This document shows positions 1-11,990 of a stretch of 64,000 nt of DNA, in pieces. Both the position numbers and the translations under genes were made by a program. Under the pieces are notes generated by a model, which was not told the DNA's origin, did no database searches, and saw only the letters and a program-made list of their open reading frames with translations. The stretch is from Diadophis punctatus similis (taxonomy: Eukaryota; Chordata; Lepidosauria; Squamata; Dipsadidae), in assembly GCA_023053685.1 (NCBI GenBank), contig JALIGW010000001.1, positions 161,698,547 to 161,762,546 of the forward strand, given 5' to 3'. The first letter of the stretch is position 1; the number at the start of each line of letters is the position of its first letter.

Positions 1-659
1 AAGAACAGAGAGTAAATTACTGAATGATTTTTACTCTACCCTTTGTTGAAGATACCACTATTGGTTGGCTTCACAGAAGCGAAACAAAACACCGTATGAC
101 TAAATGCGATATATGAACCACTGTTTTGATTTGCAAATCTGCCCTTGCATACTAATAAAATTAAACTCATGGTTTATCAATGTATAAAATTATAATTGCA
201 ATTTCAATTTCTCCATCAATTAGGAAACCAGTTGCCTTATCTGAGTTGCTTCACAAGTTAACTGGTAAGCAGAAAACCTTATTTTCCTCTTCTCTCACGT
301 TAATGACTGTTTTTAAATAAATTATGACTCCTCCCATGAAATGACATAAGAGGGGGTGGGAAAGTACTGTACCTTCTTGGGCATGGGAAAATAATCAGCT
401 GGTAACAAAAGCTGCTGACTAATGGTGCTCTGATTGAAATTATGGGGGAATTTCAGTGCCAGCTATTCAAGGTAACCAGGCCAAAGCCATCTACATTTGT
501 AATTACAAAAGCTGTCAGCCCCAATTGTGCTTGCTAAACAAGGACTACCTGTAACCAATTGGAAATATATGGTCAGTTGCTGTCTGAATGAGCTCACATG
601 AACTTCTAAGCCTCCCTACTCTTAGAGCTGGAAAGGAAATGTAAGCTTCTGTTCTAAGA
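1..659. other. Intergenic sequence without recognisable gene
   Basis: AT-rich single-copy-looking DNA. I see no coding exon, no retroelement signature and no tandem repeat. It ends at the 8-bp target duplication of the hAT-like element that follows. Confidence 0.5.
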
Positions 660-1272
660 TAAGGTGACCAGATTTTATTTTTTGTAAAGCGGGACACCAT
701 TGATGGGGGGGTGGTTTCTAGGGGAGCAAGACTGGAGGGGTCCGTCTCTCTTATCCTGCAGCTTTGTGCACCCCCCCAAACACCCCCCTTCATCGCAGCC
801 AGGGGTGGGTTCCTACCAGTGCAGGCTTACCTGTTCGTCGTCGCAGAGCCGAAGAAGCTGGTGGCGTTCATGGCGCAGGGCTTCCCTGGCCGCTTTCCCC
901 GGCCACCGGGACGCCGCCATTTGCGTTCTTTTGCCCTCTGCGCATGCGCAAAGCGTTCTGCTTGCACAGAGGGCAAAAGAACGCAAATGGCGGCATCCCG
1001 GCGGCCAGGGAAAGCGGGCGGGGGAAGCCCTGCGGCACGAATGCCACCAGCTTCTTCAGCTCTGCGGCGACGAACAGGCAAGACCGCCGCTGCCCCTCTC
1101 ACTGCCCTCCCTCCCCGCCTGGCAGGAGGAGGCAGGCGAGGCAGGAGGCAGAGGGGTGTGCAGGGCAAATTAAAATTTAAAAAGCGGGACTTTTTTGAAA
1201 TGCCGCAGGACGCGGGACAAATTATTAAAAAGCGGGACTGTCCCGCCAAAAGCGGGACGTCTGGTCACCTTA
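660..1272. mobile_element. Non-autonomous hAT-like DNA transposon (613 bp) with TIRs and 8-bp TSD
   Basis: The ends are inverted copies: TAAGGTGACCAGA on the left and TCTGGTCACCTTA on the right. The flanks carry the same 8 bp, TTCTAAGA, at 652-659 and 1273-1280, the duplication length of the hAT superfamily. The GC-rich interior is itself an imperfect palindrome, about 825-1080, centred near 953. It encodes no transposase. Several long open frames run through it on both strands, but they are by-products of GC-rich palindromic DNA. Confidence 0.85.
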
Positions 1273-1609
1273 TTCTAAGACATGGTGGACTATTGAAATT
1301 TAATTCATTAATAGGACAATAATATATTGTCATCTATTTGCCCTTCCTTACCAATTGAGAAAATTACAAGGAAGCCTTTAATTTCCTCTCACATGGAAAT
1401 GGCAAATGGACATACATGAAACCAATATTTCTGTTGATTCATTCATGTTGATTCATTCATGATCCATAATTCTCCTTATACTCCAGATTATATTTTTCTT
1501 TTTTCTGGACAGCTGAACACATTTCTACAACAAAGCACTGGAAGACACTCACTTTTTTCCCCCAAGGAAAATAATGGGGCTAGAAGAAGCTCTATTTGGG
1601 TGGGGATCA

Positions 1610-1819
<210 letters not shown>

Positions 1820-1839
1820 CTAAAAAGGAAAAGGAATGG

Positions 1840-2097
1840 CTGAATGGCACAAGCACAGAGAAAGGGAGCGAGTGAGCCTCCCTGCTCCCACTCCATCGCC
1901 TTGGGGGACATCACGGTGCAAAGTGGCTCTAGTAAGCTCGGGCGAGCCACCCAGCGAGGAAAGCCCGGGCAAAGTGAGGAGTGGCTGCGGGATGGGAGGG
2001 GTTAGGCTTCAGCAGGTTCGTTGAACTGAACAAAAGTTCAGCTACTGGTTCTCCAAACTGGTGTGAACCAGCTAAATCCCACCACTGCATATGGGAT
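1840..2097. mobile_element. hAT-like non-autonomous element fragment, right end
   Basis: The right end reads CCCACCACTG, the reverse complement of the CAGTGGTGGG terminus seen on other elements in this window. The GC-rich body resembles the neighbouring fragment ending at 2407. I could not fix the left end or a target duplication. Confidence 0.5.
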
Positions 2098-2164
2098 ATA
2101 TACATAGGATTAAATAGTGTATTTTGGATGCTCAATAGTAGTAAATAAATAGAGAGGGAAATTA

Positions 2165-2407
2165 TATCTTGTTGAGGCCTTTGAGATGAGGGGCCAGGTG
2201 AGGTGAGCTGCCCGGAAAGCCCGAGCATGACAAGAAGGGGTGGGGAGGGGAGGAGCCAGGCGTGGCAAGGAGAGGAGAGACGTCCCCCCAATGTGAGTGA
2301 TGTCAAATTGGCCACGTCCACCCAGTCACATTACCACCCAGCCACGCCCACCCAGCCCGTCATTAGGGCAGAGAACCAGTTGCTAAATTATTTGAATCCC
2401 ACTACTG
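2165..2407. mobile_element. hAT-like non-autonomous element fragment
   Basis: It ends in GAATCCCACTACTG and contains the repeated phrase 'cacccagccacgcccacccag'-like short units near 2317-2360. The same body and terminus recur at about 39290-39513, so this is a dispersed family. Left boundary approximate; no clear 8-bp duplication seen. Confidence 0.5.
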
Positions 2408-2599
2408 CATAAGTTGTATAGTATGTCTTTCATAAGCTATATGGTACTCTACATTATAGAAGATTACAACTTACTATATTGTATCCCATATTTACTTATT
2501 ACCTTGTTAGATCAAGCTTTGGTAACTCTTTATGCCTTTATTCTGATAGTAATAACTTTAAAACATCCCCTACAAATCCACCCTTTCTCTATATCCTTT

Positions 2600-3290
2600 T
2601 TATTATTACCACATTTATTTTGAATTAATACTTTGGTAACCATTTAATTCCTTCAAGGCTATTTCAATGTTTTGTGTTTTCTCTTTCTTCAAGTCTGATA
2701 GCATACGTAACATCATCATTTGCTGTCCAGTTTTTGGATCAGTGGTAGCTACCCACTGCATCTTTTCTATTGTTCTGGTAATTAGCTGGACAATTAAGGA
2801 GAGCAGGCAAGGTGCCATTAGTAATCCTACTATTGCCAGAAGTAATATTGTTCCCCATTTATTCCATCCCCCACTAATCAGTTGCCCCCACCAGGTAGTA
2901 TCCATGTTTGCACTGGAACATAAGCAATCTTCCTCATTCTATCAGTTATCTCTTCTATAGCTTTTCCTTGATCATCTATTTGCAAACAGTTTTGAGATTA
3001 AATTTTCCACATACACCTCCTTCTTTTGCTAACAAATAATCTAAAGTAAGTCTATTCTGATATATTGCTGTTTGAAGCTGAGTATTTTGTTTAGCTATTA
3101 AATTTAAAGCAATAGTGGTTTCATTAGTTATTATTTCAAGCACTGCCTGTAACCTTATAATTCTATTTCAGCATATAAATAGGAGTTCTATAACAATACA
3201 TTCCAACTTCCTCCCAGATTGCTGGTCTGTATACCTGAATTATTCTTTTGGAAGGCCACTCATTACCTTCCATTCTCCTAATGGCATCAG
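2600..3290 (-). pseudogene. Endogenous retrovirus env, transmembrane-subunit part (decayed)
   Basis: Read on the minus strand this encodes the C-terminal half of a gammaretrovirus-type (ERV1) envelope. About 3100-2960 has the immunosuppressive-domain-like stretch with [11 protein letters not shown], followed by a glycine-rich cysteine segment resembling CX6CC. The open frame 2905-2615 then gives a tryptophan-rich membrane-proximal segment, a hydrophobic membrane anchor and a charged cytoplasmic tail. Stops and frameshifts separate the two parts. It appears to be the downstream half of the env whose surface part is at 8696-9669; the material between (3290-8695) interrupts it. Non-functional relic. 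Confidence 0.75.
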
Positions 3291-6090
3291 CCGCGACCCC
3301 AGGGAAGGGGTGAAGGAGTGGCTATTATAGCCTGCCGGAATCTGTGTCCTCGTAGGAGCCCTGCCCCAGAGATTGTTGGGTGTGAGACGCTCCTTCTGAA
3401 GTTGGACTTAGGGGTTCAGGTGGACCTTTTGCTAACATACCTGCCTCCTAGCTGTGTTACAAAGGCCCTGCCTGTGCTGCTTGAGGCGATAGCGGGGCTG
3501 GCGATTGAGTTCCCCTGGCTTATGGTGCTGGGGGACTTCAACCTGCCATTGCCCTGCAAAACCTCGGAGGCAGTCCAGGAGTTCATGGCTTCCATGACAA
3601 CCATGGACCTGACTCAAGTAGTTCAGGGTCCGACTCATGAGGGAGGTCACGCGCTTGACCTTGTGTTTCTCTTGGGGCAGTGGAGAGATGATCTGAAGCT
3701 GAGGGGTTTAGTCACATCACCCTTGTCGTGGTCAGATCATTTCCTTCTGAGGTTGGATTTCACAGCACCACTCCTCCACCACAAGGAGGCGGGACCAATT
3801 AAGTGGTTCCGCCCCAGGCGCCTAATGGAATCCGAAGGATTTCAGAGGGAACTTGGTGAAATACCTGAATCCTTGGTACACAATTCATCTGAGTCTCTGG
3901 TGGATGCCTGGAATCGGGCGGCATCAGGGGCGTTAGATCGAATTGCGCCTTTGCGGCCTCTCCATGGCAGCAGATCCAGGAGGGCTCCTTGGTTTACTGA
4001 GGAGCTCTGGGAGATGAAATGCCACAAGAGACGCCTAGAGCAACGTTGGAGATCCAGTAAAGCTGAATCTGACCAAACACTATTAAGAACTTTTATTAAG
4101 TCTTATTTAGTGGCGATATGGGTGGCAAAATGTGCGCATTTTTCCGCTCTTATTGCATCTGCCGATTCTTGCCCAGCTGCCCTGTTTAGGGTGACTCGCT
4201 CCCTTCTTGCTAAGAGGGAAGTTGAAGAACCCTTACAGGGCAGAGCTGAGGAATTTGCTCAGTTTCTGGTGGATAAAGTCACTCAGATTCGGACAGACCT
4301 GGACTCCATTTGGACAGGGCTAGCCAAGATGACAGGGGCGAGTCTTAGTCCTGTTGTATGGGATGAATCTGAGCCTATCACTCCTGATGATGTTGACAAG
4401 GCCATAGGAGCGATGAGTGCCTCCACTTGTTTATTGGACCTGTGCTCCTCCTGGCTGGTTTCCGCCAGCAGGGAAGTGTCATGCGGCTGGCTCCAGGCTG
4501 TTGTGATCGAATCTTTGAGAGAGGGATCCATCCCACAGCCCTTAAAAGCTGCGGTGGTGAGGCCCCTCCTCAAGAAGCCTTCCCTGGACCCAGCGGATTT
4601 AAAGAACTTCCGTCCTGTCTCCAACCTTCCCTTTGTGGATAACGTTGTTGAGAAAGTGGTGTCGCTCCAACTCCTACAGTTATTGGAGGACACTGATTAT
4701 CTAGATCCCTTCCAATCGGGTTTCAGGCACGGCTACAGCACGGAAACTGCTTTGGTCACCCTGATGGATGATCTCTGGTGAGCCCGAGATGGAGGTCATT
4801 CCTCCATCCTGGTGTTACTTGACCTCTCAGCGGCTTTCGATACCATTGACCATGGTATCCTTCTGCGTCGACTCAGAGAGATAGGAGTGAGAGGCACCGT
4901 TTTATGGTGGTTCTCCTCCTACCTCTCCAATAGGACACAGTCGGTGTTGACAGGAGGGCAGAGGTCGTCCCCTAGGCCCCTGATTTGCGGGGTGCCTCAG
5001 GGCTCGGTCCTCTTGCCTATCCTGTTTAACATTTACATGAAACCGCTGGGTGAGATCATCCGATGACACGGGGTGAGGTATCAGCAATACGCTGATGATA
5101 CCCAATTGTACATCTCCACCCCGTCTCAGTTCAGGGAAGCAGTTGATGTAATGTGCCGTTGCCTGGATGATGTTAGGGTCTGGATGGGAATGAATAGGCT
5201 CAAATTCAATCCCGACAAGATTGAGTGGCTATGGATATTGCCCCCCAGGGATTATGTCAACTTTCCCTCCTTGGTTCTTGGGGGAGAAAAATTGACTCCC
5301 TCGGAATGGGTTTGCAATTTGGGTGTTCTCCTAGATCCACAGCTAAAATTGGAGCAACATCTTTCAGCTGTGGCTAGGGGGACATTTGCACAGGTCCGTC
5401 TTGTGCACCAATTGTGACCCTACTTGGAGAGGGAGGCTTTACTCACAGTCTCTCATGCCCTTGTCACCTCATGGCTGGACTACTGTAATGTGCTCTACAT
5501 GGGGCTACCCTTAAAGAGCATCCAGAGACTGCAATTGGTGCAAAATGCAGCTGCGCGAGCTGTGGTGGGTGTTCCAAGATACACCCACGTAACACCTATT
5601 CTCTGCCAGCTGCATTGGTTGCCCATTGGTCTCCGGTCACAATTTAAGGTGTTGGTTTTGACATTTAAAGCCCTACATGGCTCAGGGCCAGGTTACCTTT
5701 GGGACCGCATCCTGCCACATACCTCCCTACGACCAGTTAGGTCCCACAGAGTGGGCCTCCTATGGGTCCCATCAGCCAAACAATGTCGGTTGGCGGGCCC
5801 ACGGGGGAGAGCCTTCTCTGTGGGAGCCACATCTCTCTGGAACCAACTCCCACCAGAGATCCGGACTATCCCCACCCTACTGGCCTTCCGTAAAGCTGTA
5901 AAAACATGGCTCTTCCAGCAGGCGGGGTGAAGATCGGATTCCCCCATGATTGAATGTTTTTTTAAAAAATTATGAAATGTTTTTTAAAATTTTATGTATG
6001 CTATATATTGTTCTTATTCTTGTTCTACGCAGCCTTGAGTCCTACGGGATTGGGCGGCCTATAAGAACTTTTAATAATAATAATAATAAT
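3290..6090 (+). mobile_element. L2-like LINE, long copy with endonuclease and reverse transcriptase
   Basis: The frame at 3318-4781 (487 aa) starts inside the apurinic-type endonuclease, with GDFN near residue 72, and runs into the RT fingers. It is broken by an in-frame TGA at about 4779. The RT continues at 4812-5066 with [14 protein letters not shown] and [17 protein letters not shown], then at 5073-5417 with the catalytic YADD (QQYADDTQLYIS), then at 5424-5930 with the C-terminal region ending in PPEIRTIPTLLAFRK. TGA codons at about 5064 and 5415 interrupt it. The 3' end carries the squamate-type tail 'gagtcctacgggattgg' followed by (AAT)n. It sits inside retroviral env sequence. Family call L2 rather than CR1 is from memory of RT motifs. 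Confidence 0.8.
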
Positions 6091-6801
6091 AGATTGCTTT
6101 TTGCTCTGTGGCACTAAGGCCCAAGCAATCATATTTCCCTGCCAATTCCATGGGGGAGGAGACATGCCTTCTCAGGCAATTCCCTCACTGAAGAGGTAGC
6201 AAAAAAGAGATCTCCAAACCCCAAGCCCTGATTGTGACTCACAAGTGATGCTGTCCAATTGCCCAGTAAGGCTGAGTATGTTGCACTGGTGGTCTCATTA
6301 GTAGGAGTCCCAGGGCTCATTTTCTGTAATTCCAAAATATTAATAGCCTGAATTGCACACTGGCTAACCTCAATTTGGCCTCATAAACCCTGGATGCACT
6401 AAACTAAGAGCTAGGGCAGGTTCAGGAAGCAACCCTTGGAAATGGACAGCCAGTAGTTACTAAATGGGCAGCCAGTAGTCACTAAAGCAAAACCATGCCT
6501 GTAAAGAATTTTGGAGCTTGTGCTTGCTTCAAACCTGACTGGAAGCTCACAGAAAGTGACATGAAACATCTGAAAATAATTGGCATAAAAAATTGGATAC
6601 AGTAAGTTTCTTTCCAGAACTTTTGCGCTGGCTGCTAGACCTTCATGGGTTGACAGCTCTCCTTTTGGGAGCCACTGAAGGAATACTTTTCTGATGCCTC
6701 TATCAATGTCTTCCCCTTTGCATCTACAATCTGATCAATTTTTAATCTTTTGCCATTAAAATGTGTGTGTCACCCACACATATTAGGCAAAAAGGGGGGA
6801 T
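6091..6801 (+). pseudogene. Endogenous retrovirus env transmembrane region and polypurine tract
   Basis: This is the inverted counterpart of 10500-11212 and is very similar to it base for base. It corresponds to the end of a second, different env type, including a coiled-coil-like region and a short cysteine-containing stretch. It ends in a polypurine tract of A and G at about 6789-6800, directly before the LTR, as expected for a retroviral 3' end. Stops break the frame. Confidence 0.65.
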
Positions 6802-7608
6802 TGTAGAAAGTCAGCACCTACCCCTCCTAGAAGAATGAAATATTTTGGGAAATATTAAAAAAGGCAGAATATTATATTTCTCCAAAGGGAAAAATTGAGT
6901 TTTTTTAGAAGCAGGAAGCAGATTCAGTCTTTCTTTATAGCCCCAGCAGATATTTTGTGCCCATTAAGAAAGATTGGGTCAGCCTATTCAGAAACCAGCC
7001 CTAAGCACAAACTGAAGAGGCCACCTTTTAGAAATTCAGATTTAGTAATCCATTCAAGGCAGGATATTTTGAAACTCTCTGCAGCAAAGTCTGAACAAAG
7101 GCAGAATGGTAGGATTAGACCTCACTAAAGATCCATAACAGGACGAAAGCCATCAAGACACAATAGGAATTGCCCAACACCCTTTCAGAACACAAGGCCC
7201 TTCATTTCACCATGTCAGAGCAGTCCAAACTTCAAATAACCTGGGAGCTTAGACAAACACCTAGGATTTGCATTTCCTCTTTTGCCTAAAGAGCTAGCTA
7301 TGACCCCTACATGACCCCATAGGAATCTGACAACAGCCAATAGAATGCACGTTCTTGCACAGGAACAGGAAGCTCAAGTGCAAAGCCCAAAAGAAGATAT
7401 AACTTCCCCCATGCTCAACTCCATTTTGTCAGCTGCCCAGAACCACAAACCCATGTGGTTCTGCTTCATCAATAAACTATCTTTCCAAACAGCCTCCATG
7501 TTTCCATTCTCCCAGCTTGGAACTGAACCAGATGGATATTTCTTCCCACACCTGTAAAGGGCCTCTTTCTCTCTCTTTCTCTCTCTCTCTCTGCTTGAGA
7601 CCCAAACA
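6802..7608 (+). repeat. ERV long terminal repeat, + orientation
   Basis: Begins TGTAGAAAGTCAGC immediately after the polypurine tract and ends CCCAAACA after a CT-rich stretch, giving the canonical TG...CA limits (about 807 bp). An inverted copy is at 9670-10499. A CATTAAAA-type and CAATAAAC (near 7470) stretch could hold the polyadenylation signal. Beyond the LTR, about 80 bp of the same post-LTR sequence seen in the other copy continues to about 7690, where an L2-like LINE begins. Confidence 0.75.
7567..7592. repeat. (CT)n low-complexity tract in LTR
   Basis: Short CT-rich run near the 3' end of the LTR. The inverted copy at about 9690-9735 has the same tract in GA orientation plus an extra partial duplication. 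Confidence 0.8.
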
Positions 7609-7690
7609 GTGCAATCCTCTCAACCTGAGATTAACTCTGATAAGCATCAAGAGGCAGTGAGTAAACAACATGTGTTCCAGAAATTTGGCT

Positions 7691-8695
7691 ACCCAATTGT
7701 ACATCTCCACCCCGTCTCAGTTCAGGGAAGCAGTTGATGTAATGTGCCGTTGCCTGGATGATGTTAGGGTCTGGATGGGAATGAATAGGCTCAAGATCAA
7801 TCCCAACAAGATTGAGTGGCTATGGATATTGCTCCCCAGGGATTATGTCAACTTTCCCTCCTTGGTTCTTGGGGGAGAAAAATTGACTCCCTCAGAATTT
7901 GTTCGCAATTTGGGTGTTCTCCTAGATCCACAGCTAAAATTGGAGCAACATCTTTCAGCTGTGGCTAGGGGGACCTTTGCACAGGTCCGTCTTGTGCACC
8001 AATTGCGACCCTACTTGGAGAGGGAGGCTTTACTCACAGTCTCTCATGCCCTTGTCACCTCATGGCTGGACTACTGTAATGTGCTCTACATGGGGCTACC
8101 CTTAAAGAGCATCCAGAGACTGCAATTGGTGCAAAATGCAGCTGCGCGAGCTGTGGTGGGTGTTCCAGGATACACCCACGTAACACCTATTCTCCGCCAG
8201 CTGCATTGGTTGCCCATTGGTCTCCGGTCGCAATTTAAGGTGTTGGTTTTGACCTTTAAAGCCCTACATGGCTCAGGGCCAGGTTACCTCTGGGACCGCA
8301 TCCTACCACATACCTCCCGTCGACCAGTTAGGTCCCACAGAATTGGTCTCCTCCAGGTCCCATCAGCCAAACAATGCCGGTTGGTGGGACCACGGGGGAG
8401 AGCCTTCTCTGTGGGAGCCCCATCTCTCTGGAACCAACTCCCACCAGAGATCCGAACTATCCCCACTCTTCTGGCCTTCCGCAAATCCATAAAGACATGG
8501 CTCTTCCGGCAGGCTGGGTGAAGAAGATCGGATTCCCCCTGGATGAATGGTTTCTTTTGCTTTTTTAAAATTTTATGTTATGTTTTTGAATTGTTTTCTT
8601 ATATACTGTACTGTTCTTATTCATGCTGTACGCTGCCCTGAGTCCTACGGGATTGGACGTCCTATAAGAACTTTTAATTAAATTAAATTAAATTT
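7691..8695 (+). mobile_element. L2-like LINE, 5'-truncated copy
   Basis: A single open frame, 7670-8521 (its first codons are retroviral), covers the RT from just after the catalytic YADD to the C-terminus. It matches 5105-5930 of the long copy closely. At the position where the long copy has TGA (about 5415) this one has CGA, so the frame stays open. It ends in the same tail and an (AATTA)n-like run, and lies between retroviral sequences in opposite orientations. Confidence 0.8.
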
Positions 8696-9669
8696 AATTT
8701 AATTTTCAACTCTATCTTAGATCTGTGGCCTACTTCTTCATAAACAGGTACACCCAGTTTTTTACTTTGTTGTATGGCCAGTAGCAAAAAACTAGGTTTC
8801 ACAGTTCGTAATACAGTTCGTAATACATACCATCGGCCAGGCAATTGCACATAGGAAAACTTTCCACATATCCAGTATAAGCCATCTGGAGCATTCCAGT
8901 TAAGAGTTTCATTACCCACATCTGTCTATAACCCGTTCAATCTAGTTATATTTTTGAATGGGATACTAGGTTGTTTCAGATTAATTCCAGACCATCAGGT
9001 GGTGTTGGCATTATTTCCTTCTAATCTGTTATTACAAAGGAATGTGCCAACACTAATACCGTGTTTCCCCGAAAATAAGTCCCTCTCTTATATTTTTTTG
9101 AACCCTGAAATAAGCGCTTGGCCTTATTGCCAAGCATTCAAAAGCCTGATTGGGCTTATTATCAGGGGATGGCTTATTTTGGGGGAAACAGGGTATTATA
9201 CTGACTAGATTCTTCCCTAGCAAAACATATATGCCCTACTATAGATGTTTTCAGTGCCCAATTACTAGGTCTATACTGGGCATTCCAGGTAAGATTAACT
9301 GTGGCATTAAGTTCTTTTAAGGAAATTCAGTTCTTTAGATTCCCAAGGCCATTGTTCTCCTATATTTTTACCTTCACATACATACCAATTTGTTACATTA
9401 AGGGAGCCTACAATTCTTTCAGCTAGATCTATGAACATATTCTTAGTTATGGAGGAGATTTCTATTTTAGTTTCTATTTCCTCATAAAAGGAATGAAATA
9501 GAGAACGTTGCCTGGTAGACGTAGTTATATTTACTATTCGTATAGTGATTAAAGTTACCGGATCTCTCCCAGTCCCATCAATACTTAAGCCAAATTCCTG
9601 GAAAACATTTTGTTTACTCACTGCCTCTTGATACTTATCAGAGTTAATCTCAGGTTGAGAGGATTGCAC
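8696..9669 (-). pseudogene. Endogenous retrovirus env, surface-subunit part (decayed)
   Basis: On the minus strand the frame 9669-9307 encodes an ERV1-type surface segment with an SFYEE-like motif, a conserved LNVTNWYVCEG stretch, N-glycosylation sequons and WPWE. After a frameshift, 8919-8683 encodes the conserved PDGLYWICG region. The sequence starts right after the LTR end at 9670 with no leader, gag or pol between, which is abnormal. A MITE interrupts it at 9057-9196. The matching transmembrane half is at 2600-3290. Non-functional. Confidence 0.75.
9057..9196. mobile_element. Short TIR element (MITE) of the 'GTGTTTCCCCGAAAATAAG' type
   Basis: Left end GTGTTTCCCCGAAAATAAG and right end CTTATTTTGGGGGAAACAGG are imperfect inverted repeats about 140 bp apart. 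No coding capacity. Similar termini are known from dispersed non-autonomous DNA transposons of vertebrates. No convincing target duplication was found. Confidence 0.7.
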
Positions 9670-10499
9670 TGTTTGGGTCTCAAGCAGAGAGAGAGAGAAA
9701 GAGAGAGAAAGAGGCCCCTTATAGGAAATTAGAGAGAAAGAGGCCCTTTACAGGTGTGGGAAGAAATATCTATCTGGTTCAGTTCCAAGCTGGGAGAATG
9801 GAAACATGGAGGCTGATTGGAAAGATAGTTTATTGATGAAGCAGAACCACATGGGTTCTGGGCAGCTGACAAAATGGAGTTGAGCGTGGGGGAGGTTATA
9901 TCTTCTTTTGGGCTTTGCACTTGAGCTTCCTGTTCCTGTGCAAGAACGTGCATTCTATTGGCTGTTGTCAGATTCCTAGGGGGTCATGTAGGGGTCATAG
10001 CTAGCTCTTTAGGCAAAAGAGGAAATGCAAATCCTAGGTGTTTGTCTAAGCTCCCAGGTTATTTGAAGTTTGGACTGCTCTGACATGGTGAAATGAAGGG
10101 CCTTGTGTTCTGAAAGGGTGTTGGGCAATTCCTATTGTGTCTTGATGGCTTTCGTCCTGTTATGGATCTTTAGTGAGGTCTAATCCTACCATTCTGCCTT
10201 TGTTCAGACTTTGCTGCAGAGAGTTTCAAAATATCCTGCCTTGAATGGATTACTAAATCTGAATTTCTAAAAGGTGGCCTCTTCAGTTTGTGCTTAGGGC
10301 TGGTTTCTGAATAGGCTGGCCCAATCTTTCTTAATGGGCACAAAATATCTGCTGGGGCTATAAAGAAAGATTGAATCTGCTTCCTGCCTTTAAAAAAACC
10401 CCTCCATTTCTCCCTTTGGAGAAATATAATATTCTGCCTTTTTTAATATTTCCCAAAATATTTCATTCTTCTAGGAGGGGTAGGTGCTGACTTTCTACA
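9670..10499 (-). repeat. ERV long terminal repeat, - orientation
   Basis: Reverse-complement partner of 6802-7608, with the same TG...CA limits, preceded on the minus strand by the polypurine tract at about 10501-10512. It is slightly longer because of a partial duplication of the GA-rich segment near 9690-9750. Confidence 0.75.
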
Positions 10500-11266
10500 A
10501 TCCCCCCTTTTTGCCTAATATGTGTGGGTGACACACACATTTTAATGGCAAAAGATTAAAAATTGATCAGATTGTAGATGCAAAAGGGAATAAATCAATA
10601 GAGGCATCAGAAAAGTATTCCTTCAGTGGCTCCCAAAAGGAGAGCTGTCAACCCATGAAGGTCTAGCAGCCAGCGCAAAAGTTCTGGAAAGAAACTTACT
10701 GTATCCAATTTTTTATGCCAATTATTTTCAGATGTTTCATGTCACTTTCTGTGAGCTTCCAGTCGGGTTTGAAGCAAGCACAAGCTCCAAAATTCTTTAC
10801 AGGCATGGTTTTGCTTTAGTGACTACTGGCTGCCCATTTAGTAACTACTGGCTGTCCATTTCCAAGGGTTGCTTCCTGAACCTGCCCTAGCTCTTAGTTT
10901 AGTGCATCCATGGTTTATGAGGCCAAATTGAGGTTAGCCAGTGTGCAATTCAGGCTATTAATATTTTGGAATTACAGACAATGAGACCTGGGACTCCTAC
11001 TAATGAGACCACAAGTGCAACATACTCAGCCTTACTGGGCAATTGGACAGCATCACTTGTGAGTCACAATCAGGGCTTGGGGTTTGGAGATCTCTTTTTT
11101 GCTACCTTTTCAGTGAGGGACTTGCCTGAGGAGGCATGTCTCCTCCCCCATGGAATTGGCAGGGAGATATGATTGCTTGGGCCTTAGTGCCACAGAGCAA
11201 AAAGCAATCTAGGAGAAGCTTTATGTGGAGTTGGGTGAAGGGGACAGTTTCAGTCTGATTCTGAAT

Positions 11267-11267
<1 letters not shown>

Positions 11268-11306
<39 letters not shown>
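11268..11306. repeat. (TG)n microsatellite
   Basis: About 19 TG units inside decayed env sequence; absent from the inverted copy, which stops at 6091. Confidence 0.9.
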
Positions 11307-11307
<1 letters not shown>

Positions 11308-11437
11308 CTACTTCTATAAGACAGGCAATACAAACATCCTGGACAAGTTTCCCTCCCACCAAACAGAAGTCTAAGGTGTTCGGAACTTGCTGTGCCAACC
11401 ATTCCCAAATGCCATCCTTCCATGAATCCATTTAATT

Positions 11438-11990
11438 CAGGGGTGGGTTCCTAATTTTTTTACTACCACTCTGTGGGCGTGGCTTATTTTGTGGGTGTGG
11501 CTTGCCAGCCATATGACCGGGTGGCATGGCTTGCTGGCCATGTGACCGGGTGGGCGTGGCTTCTCGGACTGCTGAAGGGAGGGGAACTGAGATAGGTCCT
11601 GCCGCCCATTCCCCCTCCCCTCAGCAGCTGGAGAAGCCTCAAACGTGCGAAAATGCCTGGGATCATCACCGCACGTTCGTGGCTTCTCAGACTGCTGAAG
11701 GGAGGGGAATGGAGATAACTCCTGCCGCCCGTTCTTTCAGGGTCTCACACGCTTCCTCAGCCATCCTCCCCTGCTTGGACTCACTGTGGGGTAGGAAGGC
11801 AGTGCATGCGCAGTGCCGGAAGCTCGGCTTCTGGGCATGCGCAGAAGAAATTTTTTTAAAACATTTAAAAAATTTTTAAAAAAATGGCGGCACCCAGGCA
11901 CCGGCAACCGACCGCACCGGTACTGTGATATCACCAGCAGGCCACTACCGGTGCTATAGAGTGGGCCGCGCCAGTAGGAACCCACCACTG
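11438..11990. mobile_element. Non-autonomous hAT-like element (553 bp) with 8-bp TSD
   Basis: Termini CAGGGGTGGGTTCCTA and TAGGAACCCACCACTG are inverted repeats. The 8-bp duplication ATTTAATT flanks it at 11430-11437 and 11991-11998. The interior contains repeated blocks ('cttctcggactgctgaagg'-type) also found at 45530-46272 and, reversed, at 24974-26201. It interrupts the retroviral env. Confidence 0.9.

Noticed and set aside
700..1322. Four overlapping frames of 138-203 codons
   Set aside because: They lie inside a GC-rich palindromic hAT-like element with defined TIRs and TSD and show no domain.
3416..3650. Small minus-strand frames opposite the L2-like LINE
   Set aside because: Shadows of the endonuclease frame.
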